64,000 nt of DNA from Shewanella psychrotolerans (GTDB lineage: Bacteria; Pseudomonadota; Gammaproteobacteria; Enterobacterales; Shewanellaceae), in assembly GCF_019457595.1 (NCBI RefSeq), contig NZ_CP080419.1, positions 620,001-684,000 of the forward strand, given 5' to 3'. Shown piece by piece: positions 1 to 11,027 of the stretch (its first letter is position 1; each line of letters begins with the position of its first letter). A model generated the notes under the pieces. It saw only the letters and a list, made by a program, of their open reading frames with translations, searched no databases and was not told the DNA's origin. Made by a program: the position numbers and the translations under genes.

Positions 1-1
1 G

Positions 2-631
2 AAAGATTTGATGGTTGATTCCTATGTGAAATGGCGCATCAAAGATCATGAAAAATACTATCTTGCCACTAACGGTGGTAACAAGGTTCAAGCTGAGTCT
101 TTATTACAACGTAAGATAAATAACGATTTACGTACTGAGTTTGGTCGCCGCACTATTAGAGATATTGTTTCTGGTAGTCGTGATGAACTGCAACAAGATG
201 CCTTAAGAAATGCGTCTGACAGTGCAAAAGATCTGGGTATCGAAGTTGTTGATGTGCGCGTAAAGCAGATCAATTTGCCAGCAAACGTGAGTTCAAGTAT
301 CTATCAGCGTATGCGTGCTGAACGTACCGCAGTAGCAAAAGAACACCGTGCGCAAGGTAGAGAGCAGTCTGAAATCATTCGTGCTAAGACTGACGCAAGC
401 GTTACGATTCAAATTGCTGAAGCTGAGCGTAAAGCCCTTGCTGTTCGTGGTGAAGGTGATGCGATTGCTGCTAAGATCTATGCGGATGCTTATAATAAAG
501 ATCCTGAGTTTTACTCATTCTTGCGTAGTTTAGAAGCCTATAAAGCCAGCTTTGAAGGTGGATCTAACGTCATGGTGTTAGAGCCAGACAGTGACTTCTT
601 CAAGTATATGAAGCATGCCAACGGCAAATAA
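2..631 (+). CDS. hflC: HflC, membrane protease-modulator subunit (5'-truncated by window edge)
   Basis: This is the C-terminal ~209 residues of HflC, the SPFH/stomatin-family partner of HflK that forms a cage around the FtsH protease at the inner membrane. The visible part carries the SPFH core (MVDSYVKWRIKD) and the alanine/glutamate-rich helical region (RAERTAVAKEHRAQGREQSE, then AEAERKALAVRGEGDA) typical of HflC. It ends with the family's FLRSLEAYKASF segment. The reading frame is open back to the window start, so the N-terminal signal anchor lies outside. hflK is presumably just upstream. Identification is by remembered family sequence and is confident. Confidence 0.93.
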   Translation, partial: KDLMVDSYVKWRIKDHEKYYLATNGGNKVQAESLLQRKINNDLRTEFGRRTIRDIVSGSRDELQQDALRNASDSAKDLGIEVVDVRVKQINLPANVSSSIYQRMRAERTAVAKEHRAQGREQSEIIRAKTDASVTIQIAEAERKALAVRGEGDAIAAKIYADAYNKDPEFYSFLRSLEAYKASFEGGSNVMVLEPDSDFFKYMKHANGK

Positions 632-644
632 GCGTTATAATTTT

Positions 645-673
645 AAAAAGCCCGACTAGTTCGGGCTTTTTTT
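645..673 (+). terminator. Rho-independent terminator after hflC
   Basis: A perfect 11-bp stem (AAAAAGCCCGA / TCGGGCTTTTT) with a CTAGT loop is followed by a T run, 14 bases after the hflC stop codon. It separates hflC from the petABC unit. Confidence 0.9.
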
Positions 674-831
674 ATATGTACTTCAGTAAACAACTAATTT
701 AGATAAAGTTGTTATTTGTTTTTTAGTTACTATACCTGCTAAATATTGAATATATACCCTCCGAGTAGTTGCATATAATCCTCTAGATAGGCTGTTTTGC
801 TTACATAGTTAACTTTGTTCTCTGTTTTACT

Positions 832-860
832 ATGATCTGTCTCTAATTTTTGGCTATAAT
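832..860 (+). promoter_or_regulatory. Possible promoter of petABC
   Basis: A consensus -10 hexamer TATAAT lies at 855-860 in AT-rich DNA about 100 bases before the petA start. No good -35 hexamer sits at the right distance, so support is partial. A short hairpin (TGGGG / CCCCA, 891-905) lies in the predicted leader. The whole 674-957 gap shows nothing else recognisable. Confidence 0.35.
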
Positions 861-957
861 GAGCCCCGCCTCAAATTTGATTTTTGCTCTTTGGGGTAGA
901 ACCCCATTTTCAAAAATTTTTAAAACAAAAATTCCAACACTCTCTGGAGATAAGTGG

Positions 958-1548
958 ATGAGCAATGCGCCAGTCGATACCGGACGTCGCAGATTTCTGA
1001 CCGCAGCAACCGCCGTAGTAGGTGGTGCAGGTGCCGTCGCTGTGGCGGTCCCGTTTATAAAGTCATGGAATCCGAGTGCCAAAGCGAAAGCTGCAGGTGC
1101 GCCGGTTGAAGTAAATATTAGTAAATTAGAGCCGGGTCAGCTGATCCGTGTTGAGTGGCGCGGAAAGCCTGTATGGGTTGTCCGTCGCACAGAAGAGATC
1201 TTAAAAGGTCTTGCCACACATGACGATCAGCTACGAGATCCTAGCTCAAGTGAAGAACAGCAACCTGCTTATGCGCAGAATGCGGTTCGTTCAATTAAGC
1301 CTGAGTATTTTATCGCTGTAGGTCTTTGTACTCACCTAGGTTGTTCTCCTACGTATCTACCAGATACCTTTGGTGAGCAGGTTGAAGGTGTTGCGTCTGG
1401 TTTCTTTTGTCCATGTCATGGTTCTAAGTTTGATATGGCGGGTCGTGTATTCCAAGGCGTACCTGCTCCATTGAACCTTGTTGTTCCACCTCATCAATAT
1501 ATTGATGACGGCAACGTGATTATCGGTGTCGATCAGGGGGCTGCGTAA
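958..1548 (+). CDS. petA: Ubiquinol-cytochrome c reductase Rieske iron-sulfur subunit
   Basis: Rieske subunit of the cytochrome bc1 complex, which passes electrons from ubiquinol to cytochrome c1 at the periplasmic face. It is 196 residues long. A twin-arginine motif (GRRRFL) precedes a hydrophobic, alanine/valine-rich anchor at about residues 12-35. The two [2Fe-2S] ligand boxes are CTHLGC (C124, H126, C129) and CPCHGS (C151, C153, H154), the two inner cysteines forming the usual disulfide. The ATG at 958 is chosen because GGAG lies 8 bases upstream and the protein then has the family length; the frame stays open further upstream but without family similarity. It is first in a tightly packed three-gene operon and overlaps petB by one base. 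Confidence 0.95.
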   Translation: MSNAPVDTGRRRFLTAATAVVGGAGAVAVAVPFIKSWNPSAKAKAAGAPVEVNISKLEPGQLIRVEWRGKPVWVVRRTEEILKGLATHDDQLRDPSSSEEQQPAYAQNAVRSIKPEYFIAVGLCTHLGCSPTYLPDTFGEQVEGVASGFFCPCHGSKFDMAGRVFQGVPAPLNLVVPPHQYIDDGNVIIGVDQGAA

Positions 1549-2762
1549 TGGTTAAGAATATTATTGATTGGATTGATGCACGTATTCCTATGACGGCGAC
1601 CTATAACCGTCATGTCGGACAATATGCGACGCCTACTAACTTTAACTTTTGGTACTTCTTTGGCTCGCTAGCCATGTTGGTACTTGTTAACCAGCTGCTA
1701 ACCGGTATCTGGCTAACCATGAACTATGTACCGACTGCAGAAGGTGCGTTTGCCTCTATCGAATACATCATGCGTGATGTGGAGTATGGCTGGCTATTAC
1801 GTTACATGCACTCAACGGGGGCCTCAGCCTTCTTTGTGGTGATCTACCTGCACATGTTCCGTGGACTGCTCTATGGTTCATACCAAAAGCCAAGAGAACT
1901 ACTCTGGCTGTTTGGGATGTTGATCTTCTTGGTACTGATGGCTGAAGCCTTTATGGGGTATCTGCTGCCATGGGGACAAATGTCTTACTGGGGAGCTCAG
2001 GTCATTATCTCGCTATTTGGCGCGATCCCTGTGATTGGTGATGATCTAACACTTTGGATACGTGGTGACTTCGTTGTTTCTGGCGCGACACTAAATCGTT
2101 TCTTTGCATTGCATGTTATTGCGTTGCCATTAGTTTTGGTTGTGTTGGTATTTCTACACTTAATTGCGTTACATGAAGTGGGTTCTAACAATCCTGACGG
2201 TATCGAAATTAAGAAGAACAAGGATGAGAATGGCTGGCCGAAAGATGGTATCCCATTCCACCCATACTACACAGTGAAAGATATCATGGGCGTCGCTGGC
2301 TTCCTGATTGTCTTCTGCTACGTGCTGTTCTTTATGCCAGAAGGCGGTGGATACTTCCTCGAGAAGCCAAACTTCGAAGCGGCTAATCCGATGAAGACGC
2401 CGGAGCATATTGCGCCAGTATGGTACTTCACGCCATTCTATGCGATTTTGCGTGCGATTCCTGACAAGTTACTAGGTGTTGTCGGCATGGGCTTAGCAAT
2501 TGCTGTGTTGTTCGTATTGCCATGGTTAGATCGTTGTAAGGTTAAATCTGTGCGTTACCGTAGCATGATCCATAAACTGAACATTGGTCAGTTTGCGGTA
2601 TCATTTGTTATCTTAGGATACTTAGGTGCTGTTCCAGCAACGCCAGCGTTAACAATTGCTGCACGTATCTTTACTCTGACATACTTCGGCTTCTTCCTTG
2701 CTTTATGGATTTACAGCAAGAATGAGAAAACTAAGCCTGTACCAGAGAGGTTGACTCACTAA
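1548..2762 (+). CDS. petB: Cytochrome b of the bc1 complex
   Basis: Membrane-embedded cytochrome b, carrying the two b hemes and the quinol oxidation and quinone reduction sites. The 404-residue length fits full-length bacterial cytochrome b rather than the split b6/subunit IV type. Visible hallmarks are the paired histidine helices (LRYMHSTGASAFFVVIYLHM and FFALHVIALPLVLVVLVFLH), the GQMSYWGAQV segment near the Qo site and the PVWYFTPFYAILRAIPDK motif (a PEWY variant written here as PVWY). The start codon overlaps the petA stop (TAATG) and the stop overlaps the petC start, showing translational coupling. The PEWY glutamate appears to be replaced by valine, a variant found in several proteobacterial cytochromes b. 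Confidence 0.95.
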   Translation: MVKNIIDWIDARIPMTATYNRHVGQYATPTNFNFWYFFGSLAMLVLVNQLLTGIWLTMNYVPTAEGAFASIEYIMRDVEYGWLLRYMHSTGASAFFVVIYLHMFRGLLYGSYQKPRELLWLFGMLIFLVLMAEAFMGYLLPWGQMSYWGAQVIISLFGAIPVIGDDLTLWIRGDFVVSGATLNRFFALHVIALPLVLVVLVFLHLIALHEVGSNNPDGIEIKKNKDENGWPKDGIPFHPYYTVKDIMGVAGFLIVFCYVLFFMPEGGGYFLEKPNFEAANPMKTPEHIAPVWYFTPFYAILRAIPDKLLGVVGMGLAIAVLFVLPWLDRCKVKSVRYRSMIHKLNIGQFAVSFVILGYLGAVPATPALTIAARIFTLTYFGFFLALWIYSKNEKTKPVPERLTH

Positions 2763-3463
2763 TGAAGAAATTATTAATTGCATTAGTTACATTGGTGCCA
2801 TCTCTTGCCTTTGCGGCAGGTGGAGCACATGTAGATTTAGAAAGTGCTAACGTCGATCTTAAAGATACAGAGTCACTGCAGCGTGGTTTAGAGTCATTCC
2901 AACAGTACTGCTCTGGTTGTCATAGCACTCAATACCAACGCTATAATCGTGTCGCTGAAGACTTAGGCATTTCACTAGACGATATGCGTAATAAGCATAT
3001 GTTTATTGAGGGCGCTAAAGTTGGCGATCTGATGGAAAACGCAATTCCAGAAGTTTATGCGGCAAAATGGTTTGGCGCAGCGCCTCCAGATTTGACTCTA
3101 GTAGCTCGGGTGCGTGGTGAAGATTGGATCTACACTTACCTGAAGAGCTTCTATCAGGATGATAGTCGTCCTTTTGGCGTAAACAACACAGTATTTCCGT
3201 CAGTGGCCATGCCACACGTACTGGAAGAGCTGCAAGGTTTGCCGGTTAAACAAGAAGATGGCACTTTAGTCACAACGGGCGGTAAGTTAACTGCAGAAGA
3301 GTATGATCAAGTGGTTCGCGATATCACTGGCTTCCTGGTTTATTCGGGTGAGCCAGTCAAACTTGAGCGTGAACGCTTAGGTTGGTGGGTATTGGGCTTC
3401 CTGTTTATTTTCTTTATTGTGGCCTATCTCTTAAAGAAAGAGTATTGGAAAGATGTACACTAA
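2762..3463 (+). CDS. petC: Cytochrome c1 of the bc1 complex
   Basis: Periplasmic cytochrome c1 that accepts electrons from the Rieske centre. The 233-residue precursor begins with a Sec signal peptide (MKKLLIALVTLVPSLAFAAG). A single CxxCH heme site (CSGCH, C50-H54) follows, and a C-terminal membrane anchor (about residues 207-226, VLGFLFIFFIVAYLL) ends in KKEYWKDVH. The probable axial Met lies in the VAMPHVLEE region. It overlaps petB by one base and closes the operon, after which a hairpin terminator follows. The heme count of one and the anchor agree with the c1 family. Confidence 0.95.
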   Translation: MKKLLIALVTLVPSLAFAAGGAHVDLESANVDLKDTESLQRGLESFQQYCSGCHSTQYQRYNRVAEDLGISLDDMRNKHMFIEGAKVGDLMENAIPEVYAAKWFGAAPPDLTLVARVRGEDWIYTYLKSFYQDDSRPFGVNNTVFPSVAMPHVLEELQGLPVKQEDGTLVTTGGKLTAEEYDQVVRDITGFLVYSGEPVKLERERLGWWVLGFLFIFFIVAYLLKKEYWKDVH

Positions 3464-3501
3464 CCCCCAATAAAGGTTAGAATGTATTATCCGCATATTC
3501 T

Positions 3502-3533
3502 AAACGGGGGGCTTTGCCCCTCGTTTGTTTTTT
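3502..3533 (+). terminator. Terminator after petABC
   Basis: AAACGGGGGG pairs with CCCCTCGTTT around a short loop, with one bulge, and is followed by a T-rich tract. It sits between petC and sspA. Confidence 0.75.
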
Positions 3534-3573
3534 GCTTTTTTTAGCTTTTTGATTTTAATTTTGGAGGGTATCA

Positions 3574-4203
3574 ATGGCTGTTGCTGCCAATAAACGCTCA
3601 ATCATGACCCTGTTTTCAGGCGCAGACGATCTCTATAGTCACCAAGTCCGTATTGTCTTGGCTGAAAAAGGAGTAACTGTCGATGTTCTGCAGGTTGACC
3701 CTAGCGAGATGCCTGAAGATCTAATTGAGCTAAATCCATATAATACAGTTCCTACACTCGTTGATCGCGAACTTGTCCTATATAACTCACGCATTATTAT
3801 GGAATATCTAGATGAGCGTTTTCCTCATCCGCCACTAATGCCTGTTTACCCTGTTTCACGTGGTCAAACTCGTTTGATGATGCACCGTATCGAAAATGAC
3901 TGGTACACTTTGGTCGATCGTATCCGTAATGGTGATCGTGCCGACGCTGCTCGTAAACAGTTACAAGAGAGCTTAACGTCTATTTCGCCAATCTTTAATG
4001 AAATGCCTTATTTTATGGCTGAAGAGTTTGGTTTAGCAGATTGTTATTTAGGACCACTACTTTGGCGTTTGCCTGTATTGGGTATCGAACTCGATAGCCG
4101 TACAGCAAAAGAAGTTAAAGCCTATATGACGCGCATTTTTGATCGTGAATCATTTAAAGCATCATTAACAGAAGCCGAGCGCGAAATGCGCATGGGTATC
4201 TAA
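3574..4203 (+). CDS. sspA: Stringent starvation protein A
   Basis: RNA-polymerase-associated regulator with a glutathione-S-transferase fold; in enterobacteria it is needed for acid tolerance and phage P1 late transcription. The 209 residues contain an N-terminal thioredoxin-like half (MTLFSGADDLYSHQVRIVLA, with VPTLVDRELVLYNSRIIMEYL as the GST cis-Pro/SNAIL-like segment) and an all-helical C-terminal half with the conserved FMAEEFGLADCYLGPLLWRL. A strong GGAGGG precedes the ATG. It overlaps sspB by one base, so the two form an operon. The GST catalytic serine/cysteine context is absent, as expected for SspA. Confidence 0.94.
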   Translation: MAVAANKRSIMTLFSGADDLYSHQVRIVLAEKGVTVDVLQVDPSEMPEDLIELNPYNTVPTLVDRELVLYNSRIIMEYLDERFPHPPLMPVYPVSRGQTRLMMHRIENDWYTLVDRIRNGDRADAARKQLQESLTSISPIFNEMPYFMAEEFGLADCYLGPLLWRLPVLGIELDSRTAKEVKAYMTRIFDRESFKASLTEAEREMRMGI

Positions 4204-4658
4204 TGAAGCCGATGACACCTAATCGTCCATATTTGCTACAGGCATACTATGACTGGTTAATGGATAATGAGCTTACTCCGCATGTAGTGGTTGATGCTTA
4301 TGTTCCAGGTACACAAGTGCCGCAGCAATATGTCAAGGATGGACAGATTGTGCTTAATATTACGGCTAGTGCAGTAGGAAACCTTCAGATAGGGCATGAC
4401 TTTATTGAGTTTAATGCTCGTTTTGGCGGCGTACCTCAACAGGTTTTATTGCCTATGGCTTCTATTGTCGCTATCTATGCTCGTGAGAACGGTGCAGGTA
4501 CTGTTTTTGATCAGGAAGAAGCATATCAATTAGAGCCTGAGGCTGAAGAAACAGGTCTGTCGGTTGTTGATGATAAGCCTTCGGTAGAGTCTGCAGATAA
4601 GCCTGCGACGAAAACGGATAAACCTAAACGTCGTAGTCATCTTACCGTCGTTAAATAG
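4203..4658 (+). CDS. sspB: ClpXP specificity-enhancing factor SspB
   Basis: Adaptor that binds ssrA-tagged peptides and delivers them to the ClpXP protease. Residues 1-110 hold the SspB fold (RPYLLQAYYDWLMDNELTPH, and LNITASAVGNLQIGHDFIEF in the peptide-binding groove). A flexible acidic linker follows, and the tail RRSHLTVVK matches the XB peptide (consensus LRVVK-like) that docks on ClpX. Its start overlaps the sspA stop codon. An in-frame ATG three codons downstream is an alternative start. The 151-residue length is normal. Confidence 0.94.
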   Translation: MKPMTPNRPYLLQAYYDWLMDNELTPHVVVDAYVPGTQVPQQYVKDGQIVLNITASAVGNLQIGHDFIEFNARFGGVPQQVLLPMASIVAIYARENGAGTVFDQEEAYQLEPEAEETGLSVVDDKPSVESADKPATKTDKPKRRSHLTVVK

Positions 4659-4674
4659 ACGCTGCATTGTGATG

Positions 4675-4701
4675 AAAACCAGCCAAAAGGCTGGTTTTTT
4701 T
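4675..4701 (+). terminator. Rho-independent terminator after sspB
   Basis: A perfect 10-bp stem (AAAACCAGCC / GGCTGGTTTT) with an AAAA loop and T run lies directly after sspB. Confidence 0.92.
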
Positions 4702-4722
4702 GTCGCTATAAATCTTGCTAGT

Positions 4723-4797
4723 AATACCAATATTCGCCTTTAATGAGTTGCTAAGAAACACCTTGAGTCGATCACTTCCTTATATTGATTGTTATAA
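4723..4797 (-). repeat. Partial copy of dispersed repeat family C
   Basis: The segment from AATACCAATATTCGCC through ATCACTTCCTTATATTGATTG is recognisably similar to the repeat ends at 54.06-54.13 kb and 58.4-58.7 kb (shared core: ATTCGCCTT.AATGAGT, then GATCACTT.CTTATA.TGAT). It is shorter than those copies and lies between the sspB terminator and pabA. Orientation is given as the same as the 54 kb copy's outer end. Confidence 0.6.
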
Positions 4798-4895
4798 TGT
4801 TGCCGTCGATTTCAATTTGATGAATCCTATTTCACTCTGTGTTAGCATCTGCGCCAGTATCCAATCCCCAAAACGTCAGGCCAGCGAACAGTAAT

Positions 4896-5471
4896 ATGAT
4901 CTTAATGATCGACAACTATGATTCTTTTACCTTTAACTTAGTGCAGTATTTTCAGCAGCTAGGGCAAAAAATTGTCGTTAAACGTAATGATGAAATTACA
5001 TTAGATCAGATAGAGGCATTAGCGCCTACGTTGTTAGTGATCTCACCCGGCCCATGTTCGCCGAATGAAGCGGGTATTTCCTTGGCGGCGATTAAATATT
5101 TTGCCGGTAAGTTGCCGATATTAGGAGTCTGTTTGGGGCATCAAGCAATAGCTCAGGCTTTTGGAGCAAGAGTCGTGCGTGCAAAGCGTGTTATGCATGG
5201 CAAAACAAGTGCAATTACTCATCGTAATCTAGGTCTGTTTACTAATCTAAATCAACCGCTCACGGTCACTCGATATCACTCCTTGCTAGTTGATAAAATT
5301 CCTGAGAATTTTGAGCTTGATGCTTGGTTTGACGATCCGCAGCATGGCCGGGAAATTATGGCAATGAGCCATCGTAGTTTGCCCATATATGGTGTGCAGT
5401 TTCATCCTGAGTCAATATTGACTGAGCAAGGGTTAGCGTTACTAAAGAACTTCGTGAACAAATCTTGTTAA
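4896..5471 (+). CDS. pabA: Aminodeoxychorismate/anthranilate synthase glutaminase component
   Basis: Class I glutamine amidotransferase subunit that supplies ammonia to PabB (p-aminobenzoate for folate) and possibly TrpE. The protein opens with the family signature [16 protein letters not shown] and carries the catalytic triad: nucleophile C79 in GVCLGHQ, H170 and E172 in FHPES. The ATG at 4896 gives 191 residues, matching PabA length; an upstream in-frame ATG at 4839 would add 19 residues without family support. No partner gene is adjacent, so the pabA versus trpG choice rests on its isolation from a trp operon. Confidence 0.85.
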   Translation: MILMIDNYDSFTFNLVQYFQQLGQKIVVKRNDEITLDQIEALAPTLLVISPGPCSPNEAGISLAAIKYFAGKLPILGVCLGHQAIAQAFGARVVRAKRVMHGKTSAITHRNLGLFTNLNQPLTVTRYHSLLVDKIPENFELDAWFDDPQHGREIMAMSHRSLPIYGVQFHPESILTEQGLALLKNFVNKSC

Positions 5472-5642
5472 GCTATGTTGGTTGTTAATCTTTGACCCTA
5501 AAATGTCGATTTTCTTTTCAAACTGTTACAAGATTTATCAGTGATCATCCGCGTTTCTTCGTTATTTTATGATATAAAAGGCAGCAAAATAACTGCCTAT
5601 GTAGCGACAGCTGCTTTTGCAAAATAACGATAAGGAAGCAAG

Positions 5643-8117
5643 ATGAAGGGTGCTTTTCGTGGTTTCGGTCTAAGTTTATTGACCCTTACTATTTTAGGGG
5701 GATGCGCCGCTACTCCCCAAGATGAATCATCTCAGGCGATCAATTCAGTGCCTGTCTCGTTAGTCACACCTCCAACGGTTGAGCAGCAATTAACACTCAA
5801 TCAAATTATGGCTAATCCCGATTGGATGGGGGTTTTCGCTAAAGGTGAATATTGGAGCGATGACAGTCAATCTGTCTATTTTGCCCGTCAGCCTCATAGC
5901 TCAGCAATACTCGATTACTATCAGCAGTCTATCGATGCAAAAAATGCGACGCAGCTTACCATCGAGCAGCTACACCTAGCCGACCAACAACGCGGTGTTT
6001 ATGACACTAGTCGTAGCCAAAAAGCCTATATCTACCAAGGTAACTTGTTCGTTAAGGATTTAGTTACAGGGGGAGTACGTCAATTAACTCGACAGAATAC
6101 CAATGTTGATGGTGTTCGTTTTTTGAAAAATGGTGATATTGCCTATTGGCAGGGGGAGCAAGTATTTAGGATCCACCAAGATACTGGCCTATACGAACAG
6201 ATTGCGAATATCAAAATGGCTAAAGCACCTCAGGGAGTTCAAGAGCCTGATAGCTATATCGCTAAGCAACAGCATAGATTGATCGATTATGTGGCATTGC
6301 AACAAAGCAAGGCTAAGCAAAAAGAGCAATATCAGGCTGAATTGACCAAGTTAGATCCAACCGTTGCGGCTAAGACCTGGTATCTGGGTGATGCAGAGGT
6401 GGTTTCAGAGATGAGTTTGTCACCCGATGGCCGTTATTTGCTACTGTCTCTGGTCGACAAAAGTTACAGCTGGCGCAGCGAACATGACATTATGCCTAAC
6501 TATTTGGGAAGTAAAGGCTATGTTGACTCCGTGCCAGCTAGAGCAAGGGTTGCTGAAGATAATCCGCCTGGTGAGCGCTTAGTGTTGTTGGATTTAGAGT
6601 TGCACAAAAAGCGTGATATCACCATCGAAGGGCTTAAGGGATTCGATGCTGATGTGCTTGGCGCGGTAAAAGCTGAAAACGCTAAGGCTAAAGGAGAGTC
6701 TTATAAAAGCGAAAAAGCACCACGTAAAATCCAACTGATGCAAGATTGGGGTTGGAGTCAAAGTGCTATTCAGTGGCAAAGTGACACTAGTCAAGTTGCC
6801 ATTATGCTTGAAGCCGTTGACAACAAAGATCGTTGGTTAGCTCGAGTCGATTTGAACGCTGGCAAGCTTATTACTGAACATAGGTTGCATGATGACGCTT
6901 GGGTAAACTACAACTTTAATCAGTTTGGCTGGTTACCTAACAGCGATACGCTCTATTATCTTTCTGAAGAAACGGGTTACTCACACCTTTATTTGAAGGC
7001 TAAAGACAGTAAGGCTAAAGCGTTAACTCAAGGCAAGTATGTGGTTAGCGATATTACCTTGGGCCCTAAAGCTAAGTTTATCTACTACAAAGCGAATAAA
7101 GACCATCCAGGCATAGACAACGTCTATCGCGTTGAAATTACGTCAGGTCAAAGTGAGCAGTTGACGAAATGGGATGGTCAGCTTGATTATAGCTTGAGTC
7201 CAGACGGGGCTAAGCTATTGCTTAGTGCATCTCGTCGTACTCAACCAAACGAGTTATTTGTTCAGTCTATTGGCGGTGAGCTAAAGCAGTTGACTCATTA
7301 TACTAGTGACGCGTTTAAGCAATATCCTTGGCAAGCGCCTGAAGTTGTTAAGGTGCCATCGACCCATGGCGCTGATGATATTTATGCTCGGGTGTATTTA
7401 CCGCAAGGTTACAATAAAGCCAATATAGACAAGTATCCTGCTGTTATCTTTAACCACGGGGCCGGTTATCTGCAAAATGCACATTATGGCTTCTCTGGTT
7501 ACTTCCGTGAATTTATGTTCCATAACCTATTAACTCAAAAAGGTTACGTTGTCATGGATATGGATTATAGGGGATCAAAGGGTTATGGACGTGACTGGCG
7601 GACGGCCGTTTATCGCAACATGGGTCATCCTGAAGTGGAAGACTTGAAAGATGGCGTAAGTTGGATGGGCAGCAATGCTAATGTCGATGTTAATCGTGTC
7701 GGTACATACGGTGGTTCATACGGCGGCTTTTTAACATTTATGGCACTATTCACAGAGCCTGATCTGTTCCAAGCGGGGGCTGCATTGCGTCCTGTAACGG
7801 ATTGGGCTCACTATAATGCACCTTATACCTCTAATATCTTAAACACGCCTGATATCGATGCTATCGCTTACGAGCGTAGCTCCCCGATAGAACATGCCGA
7901 AGGATTACAAAAACCGCTGCTAATTATGAGTGGTGTACTTGATGATAACGTGTTCTTTCAAGATAGTGTGCGCTTAGTTCAGCGTTTGATCGAGCTTGAG
8001 AAGCCCATGTTTGAAACTGCGATTTATCCAGTTGAGCCACACGGTTTCCGTCAGCCCTCTAGTTGGTTAGATGAATATCGTCGTATTTTTAAACTCTTCG
8101 AACAAGAGCTTAAATAA
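5643..8117 (+). CDS. S9-family prolyl oligopeptidase-like lipoprotein (DPP-IV type)
   Basis: Predicted secreted serine peptidase of the S9 (dipeptidyl-peptidase/acylaminoacyl-peptidase) group. An N-terminal lipoprotein signal ends in LGGC (Cys at residue 21), so it is probably an outer-membrane or periplasmic lipoprotein. Residues ~80-560 form the beta-propeller (WD40-like SLSPDGRYLLLSL and YSLSPDGAKLLLSA blades). The C-terminal alpha/beta hydrolase holds S692 (YGGSYGG), D767/D768 (VLDDN) and H800 (EPHGF). A GGAAG ribosome site precedes the ATG. The gene stands alone between pabA and an HDOD gene and ends in a hairpin. The natural substrate is unknown; proline-containing peptides are the likely class. 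Confidence 0.88.
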   Translation: MKGAFRGFGLSLLTLTILGGCAATPQDESSQAINSVPVSLVTPPTVEQQLTLNQIMANPDWMGVFAKGEYWSDDSQSVYFARQPHSSAILDYYQQSIDAKNATQLTIEQLHLADQQRGVYDTSRSQKAYIYQGNLFVKDLVTGGVRQLTRQNTNVDGVRFLKNGDIAYWQGEQVFRIHQDTGLYEQIANIKMAKAPQGVQEPDSYIAKQQHRLIDYVALQQSKAKQKEQYQAELTKLDPTVAAKTWYLGDAEVVSEMSLSPDGRYLLLSLVDKSYSWRSEHDIMPNYLGSKGYVDSVPARARVAEDNPPGERLVLLDLELHKKRDITIEGLKGFDADVLGAVKAENAKAKGESYKSEKAPRKIQLMQDWGWSQSAIQWQSDTSQVAIMLEAVDNKDRWLARVDLNAGKLITEHRLHDDAWVNYNFNQFGWLPNSDTLYYLSEETGYSHLYLKAKDSKAKALTQGKYVVSDITLGPKAKFIYYKANKDHPGIDNVYRVEITSGQSEQLTKWDGQLDYSLSPDGAKLLLSASRRTQPNELFVQSIGGELKQLTHYTSDAFKQYPWQAPEVVKVPSTHGADDIYARVYLPQGYNKANIDKYPAVIFNHGAGYLQNAHYGFSGYFREFMFHNLLTQKGYVVMDMDYRGSKGYGRDWRTAVYRNMGHPEVEDLKDGVSWMGSNANVDVNRVGTYGGSYGGFLTFMALFTEPDLFQAGAALRPVTDWAHYNAPYTSNILNTPDIDAIAYERSSPIEHAEGLQKPLLIMSGVLDDNVFFQDSVRLVQRLIELEKPMFETAIYPVEPHGFRQPSSWLDEYRRIFKLFEQELK

Positions 8118-8135
8118 TCCTAGTCCAGCTTAAAT

Positions 8136-8170
8136 AATAAAACGGGTCTCCATTGGCGGCCCGTTTTATT
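8136..8170 (+). terminator. Probable terminator after S9 peptidase gene
   Basis: A perfect 11-bp stem (AATAAAACGGG / CCCGTTTTATT) with a 13-base loop follows the stop codon by 19 bases. The T tract is interrupted. Confidence 0.7.
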
Positions 8171-8258
8171 TGGTATTAATCAATTTTCTTACAAGTCAGT
8201 GATTTGGTGTAATATATGCTAAGTTAACAGCAATTAGACTCCGTGGAGAAAGCGTTAG

Positions 8259-9404
8259 GTGGGTAAATCCGTTTCGGGTGGCGTGCGCCCCGGTATTATT
8301 ATTGAGATAGAACATCGGCTTTTGAAGCAAGTCATCGTAGGTAAGCAAAAAGCTGCCGCATCTATGTTTGATGCACTAGATAGAGAGCTTGAGGGGGATG
8401 CTAATAAGTTAGCCATCGAGCGCGATGCCGTATTTCAGCGTTTGTCTAAACAAATTCAAGCAAAGCAAGTATTTGAAGCGGTATCGGCCCAGTTAATTAC
8501 CACGGTTAATTCCACCCTCGACAATCAATTGGCTTCTCCTGAGTTGTTACTTAAGCACTCAGGGATCAATGAAAATCAGATGTTGGTGCTAGAAACATTG
8601 CATCAAAAGAATTTAGATTTGAACCGTTTACGCCTACTCATCAGTGAGCTTCCTTGGCTGTGTCGAGACTTAACCAATATCGTTAACAGCGCTTCTTTTC
8701 GTCATAAATACCAACAACATTCCGATGTTAAAGTCACCGAGATAAAGTTAGTGCTTAATTTTATCGGTATTGAAAATTTACGAATGTTGATCCCTTATTT
8801 TTGTCTACGTAATTGGCTGCCTACTGGTCATGCTAACTTACTGTGGACAACGCGAAAGCTATGGCGTTACGCCATGTTAACCGGTATTGCAGCCAAAGCA
8901 CTTGCCGAGTTAAATGAGAAAGATGTTGCGTTAGCTTATAGCTGTAGCTTACTACATCAATTGGGAACCTCTGTCGTGTTGAAGAACGGCGCCAAAGTAT
9001 ATGAAAATGTCTGGGGTAATTGGCTTCGAGAAGCTAGCAGTAGTCGAGATAAAGAGCTTTATGACGCGGTTTTGGCGACAGAGTTTCCAGCAGATAACAT
9101 TTATCAACAGGTATTAAAGCATGCACAAAAACTCAATTGGCAACTGCTAAGCTTGCTTAATTTCGAGCAAAGCCCATTGACCCAAGTACAAGCAGAACTA
9201 GACCAGACCCTAAGTTATAGCGAATTATCCGATTATTCGGCATTAGTCGCGCGGGCAAGCTGCTTTGCTAAGGTGTTAATGCTAGAAGAGATGCGGATGA
9301 TTTCGCCTAAAGAAAAACGCTTAATGTTTGATTATTATGAATTATCAGAACAGGAGCATATTCGTCTCAAAGGGCAAAATTATCGAAAGCTCGATTTAAT
9401 TTAG
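8259..9404 (+). CDS. HDOD-domain signalling protein
   Basis: A 381-residue cytoplasmic protein with an HDOD domain (about residues 90-310), the catalytically reduced HD-superfamily fold used in bacterial signalling and regulation. The region LNFIGIENLRMLIPYFCLRNW followed by WRYAMLTGIAAKALAE and LAYSCSLLHQLGTSVVL has the HDOD layout. No second output domain (GGDEF, EAL, kinase) is visible. The GTG at 8259 is chosen because GGAGAA lies 8 bases upstream and no earlier start has such support. Its specific role cannot be told from sequence. Confidence 0.8.
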   Translation: MGKSVSGGVRPGIIIEIEHRLLKQVIVGKQKAAASMFDALDRELEGDANKLAIERDAVFQRLSKQIQAKQVFEAVSAQLITTVNSTLDNQLASPELLLKHSGINENQMLVLETLHQKNLDLNRLRLLISELPWLCRDLTNIVNSASFRHKYQQHSDVKVTEIKLVLNFIGIENLRMLIPYFCLRNWLPTGHANLLWTTRKLWRYAMLTGIAAKALAELNEKDVALAYSCSLLHQLGTSVVLKNGAKVYENVWGNWLREASSSRDKELYDAVLATEFPADNIYQQVLKHAQKLNWQLLSLLNFEQSPLTQVQAELDQTLSYSELSDYSALVARASCFAKVLMLEEMRMISPKEKRLMFDYYELSEQEHIRLKGQNYRKLDLI

Positions 9405-11017
<1,613 letters not shown>

Positions 11018-11027
11018 TAGATAGATT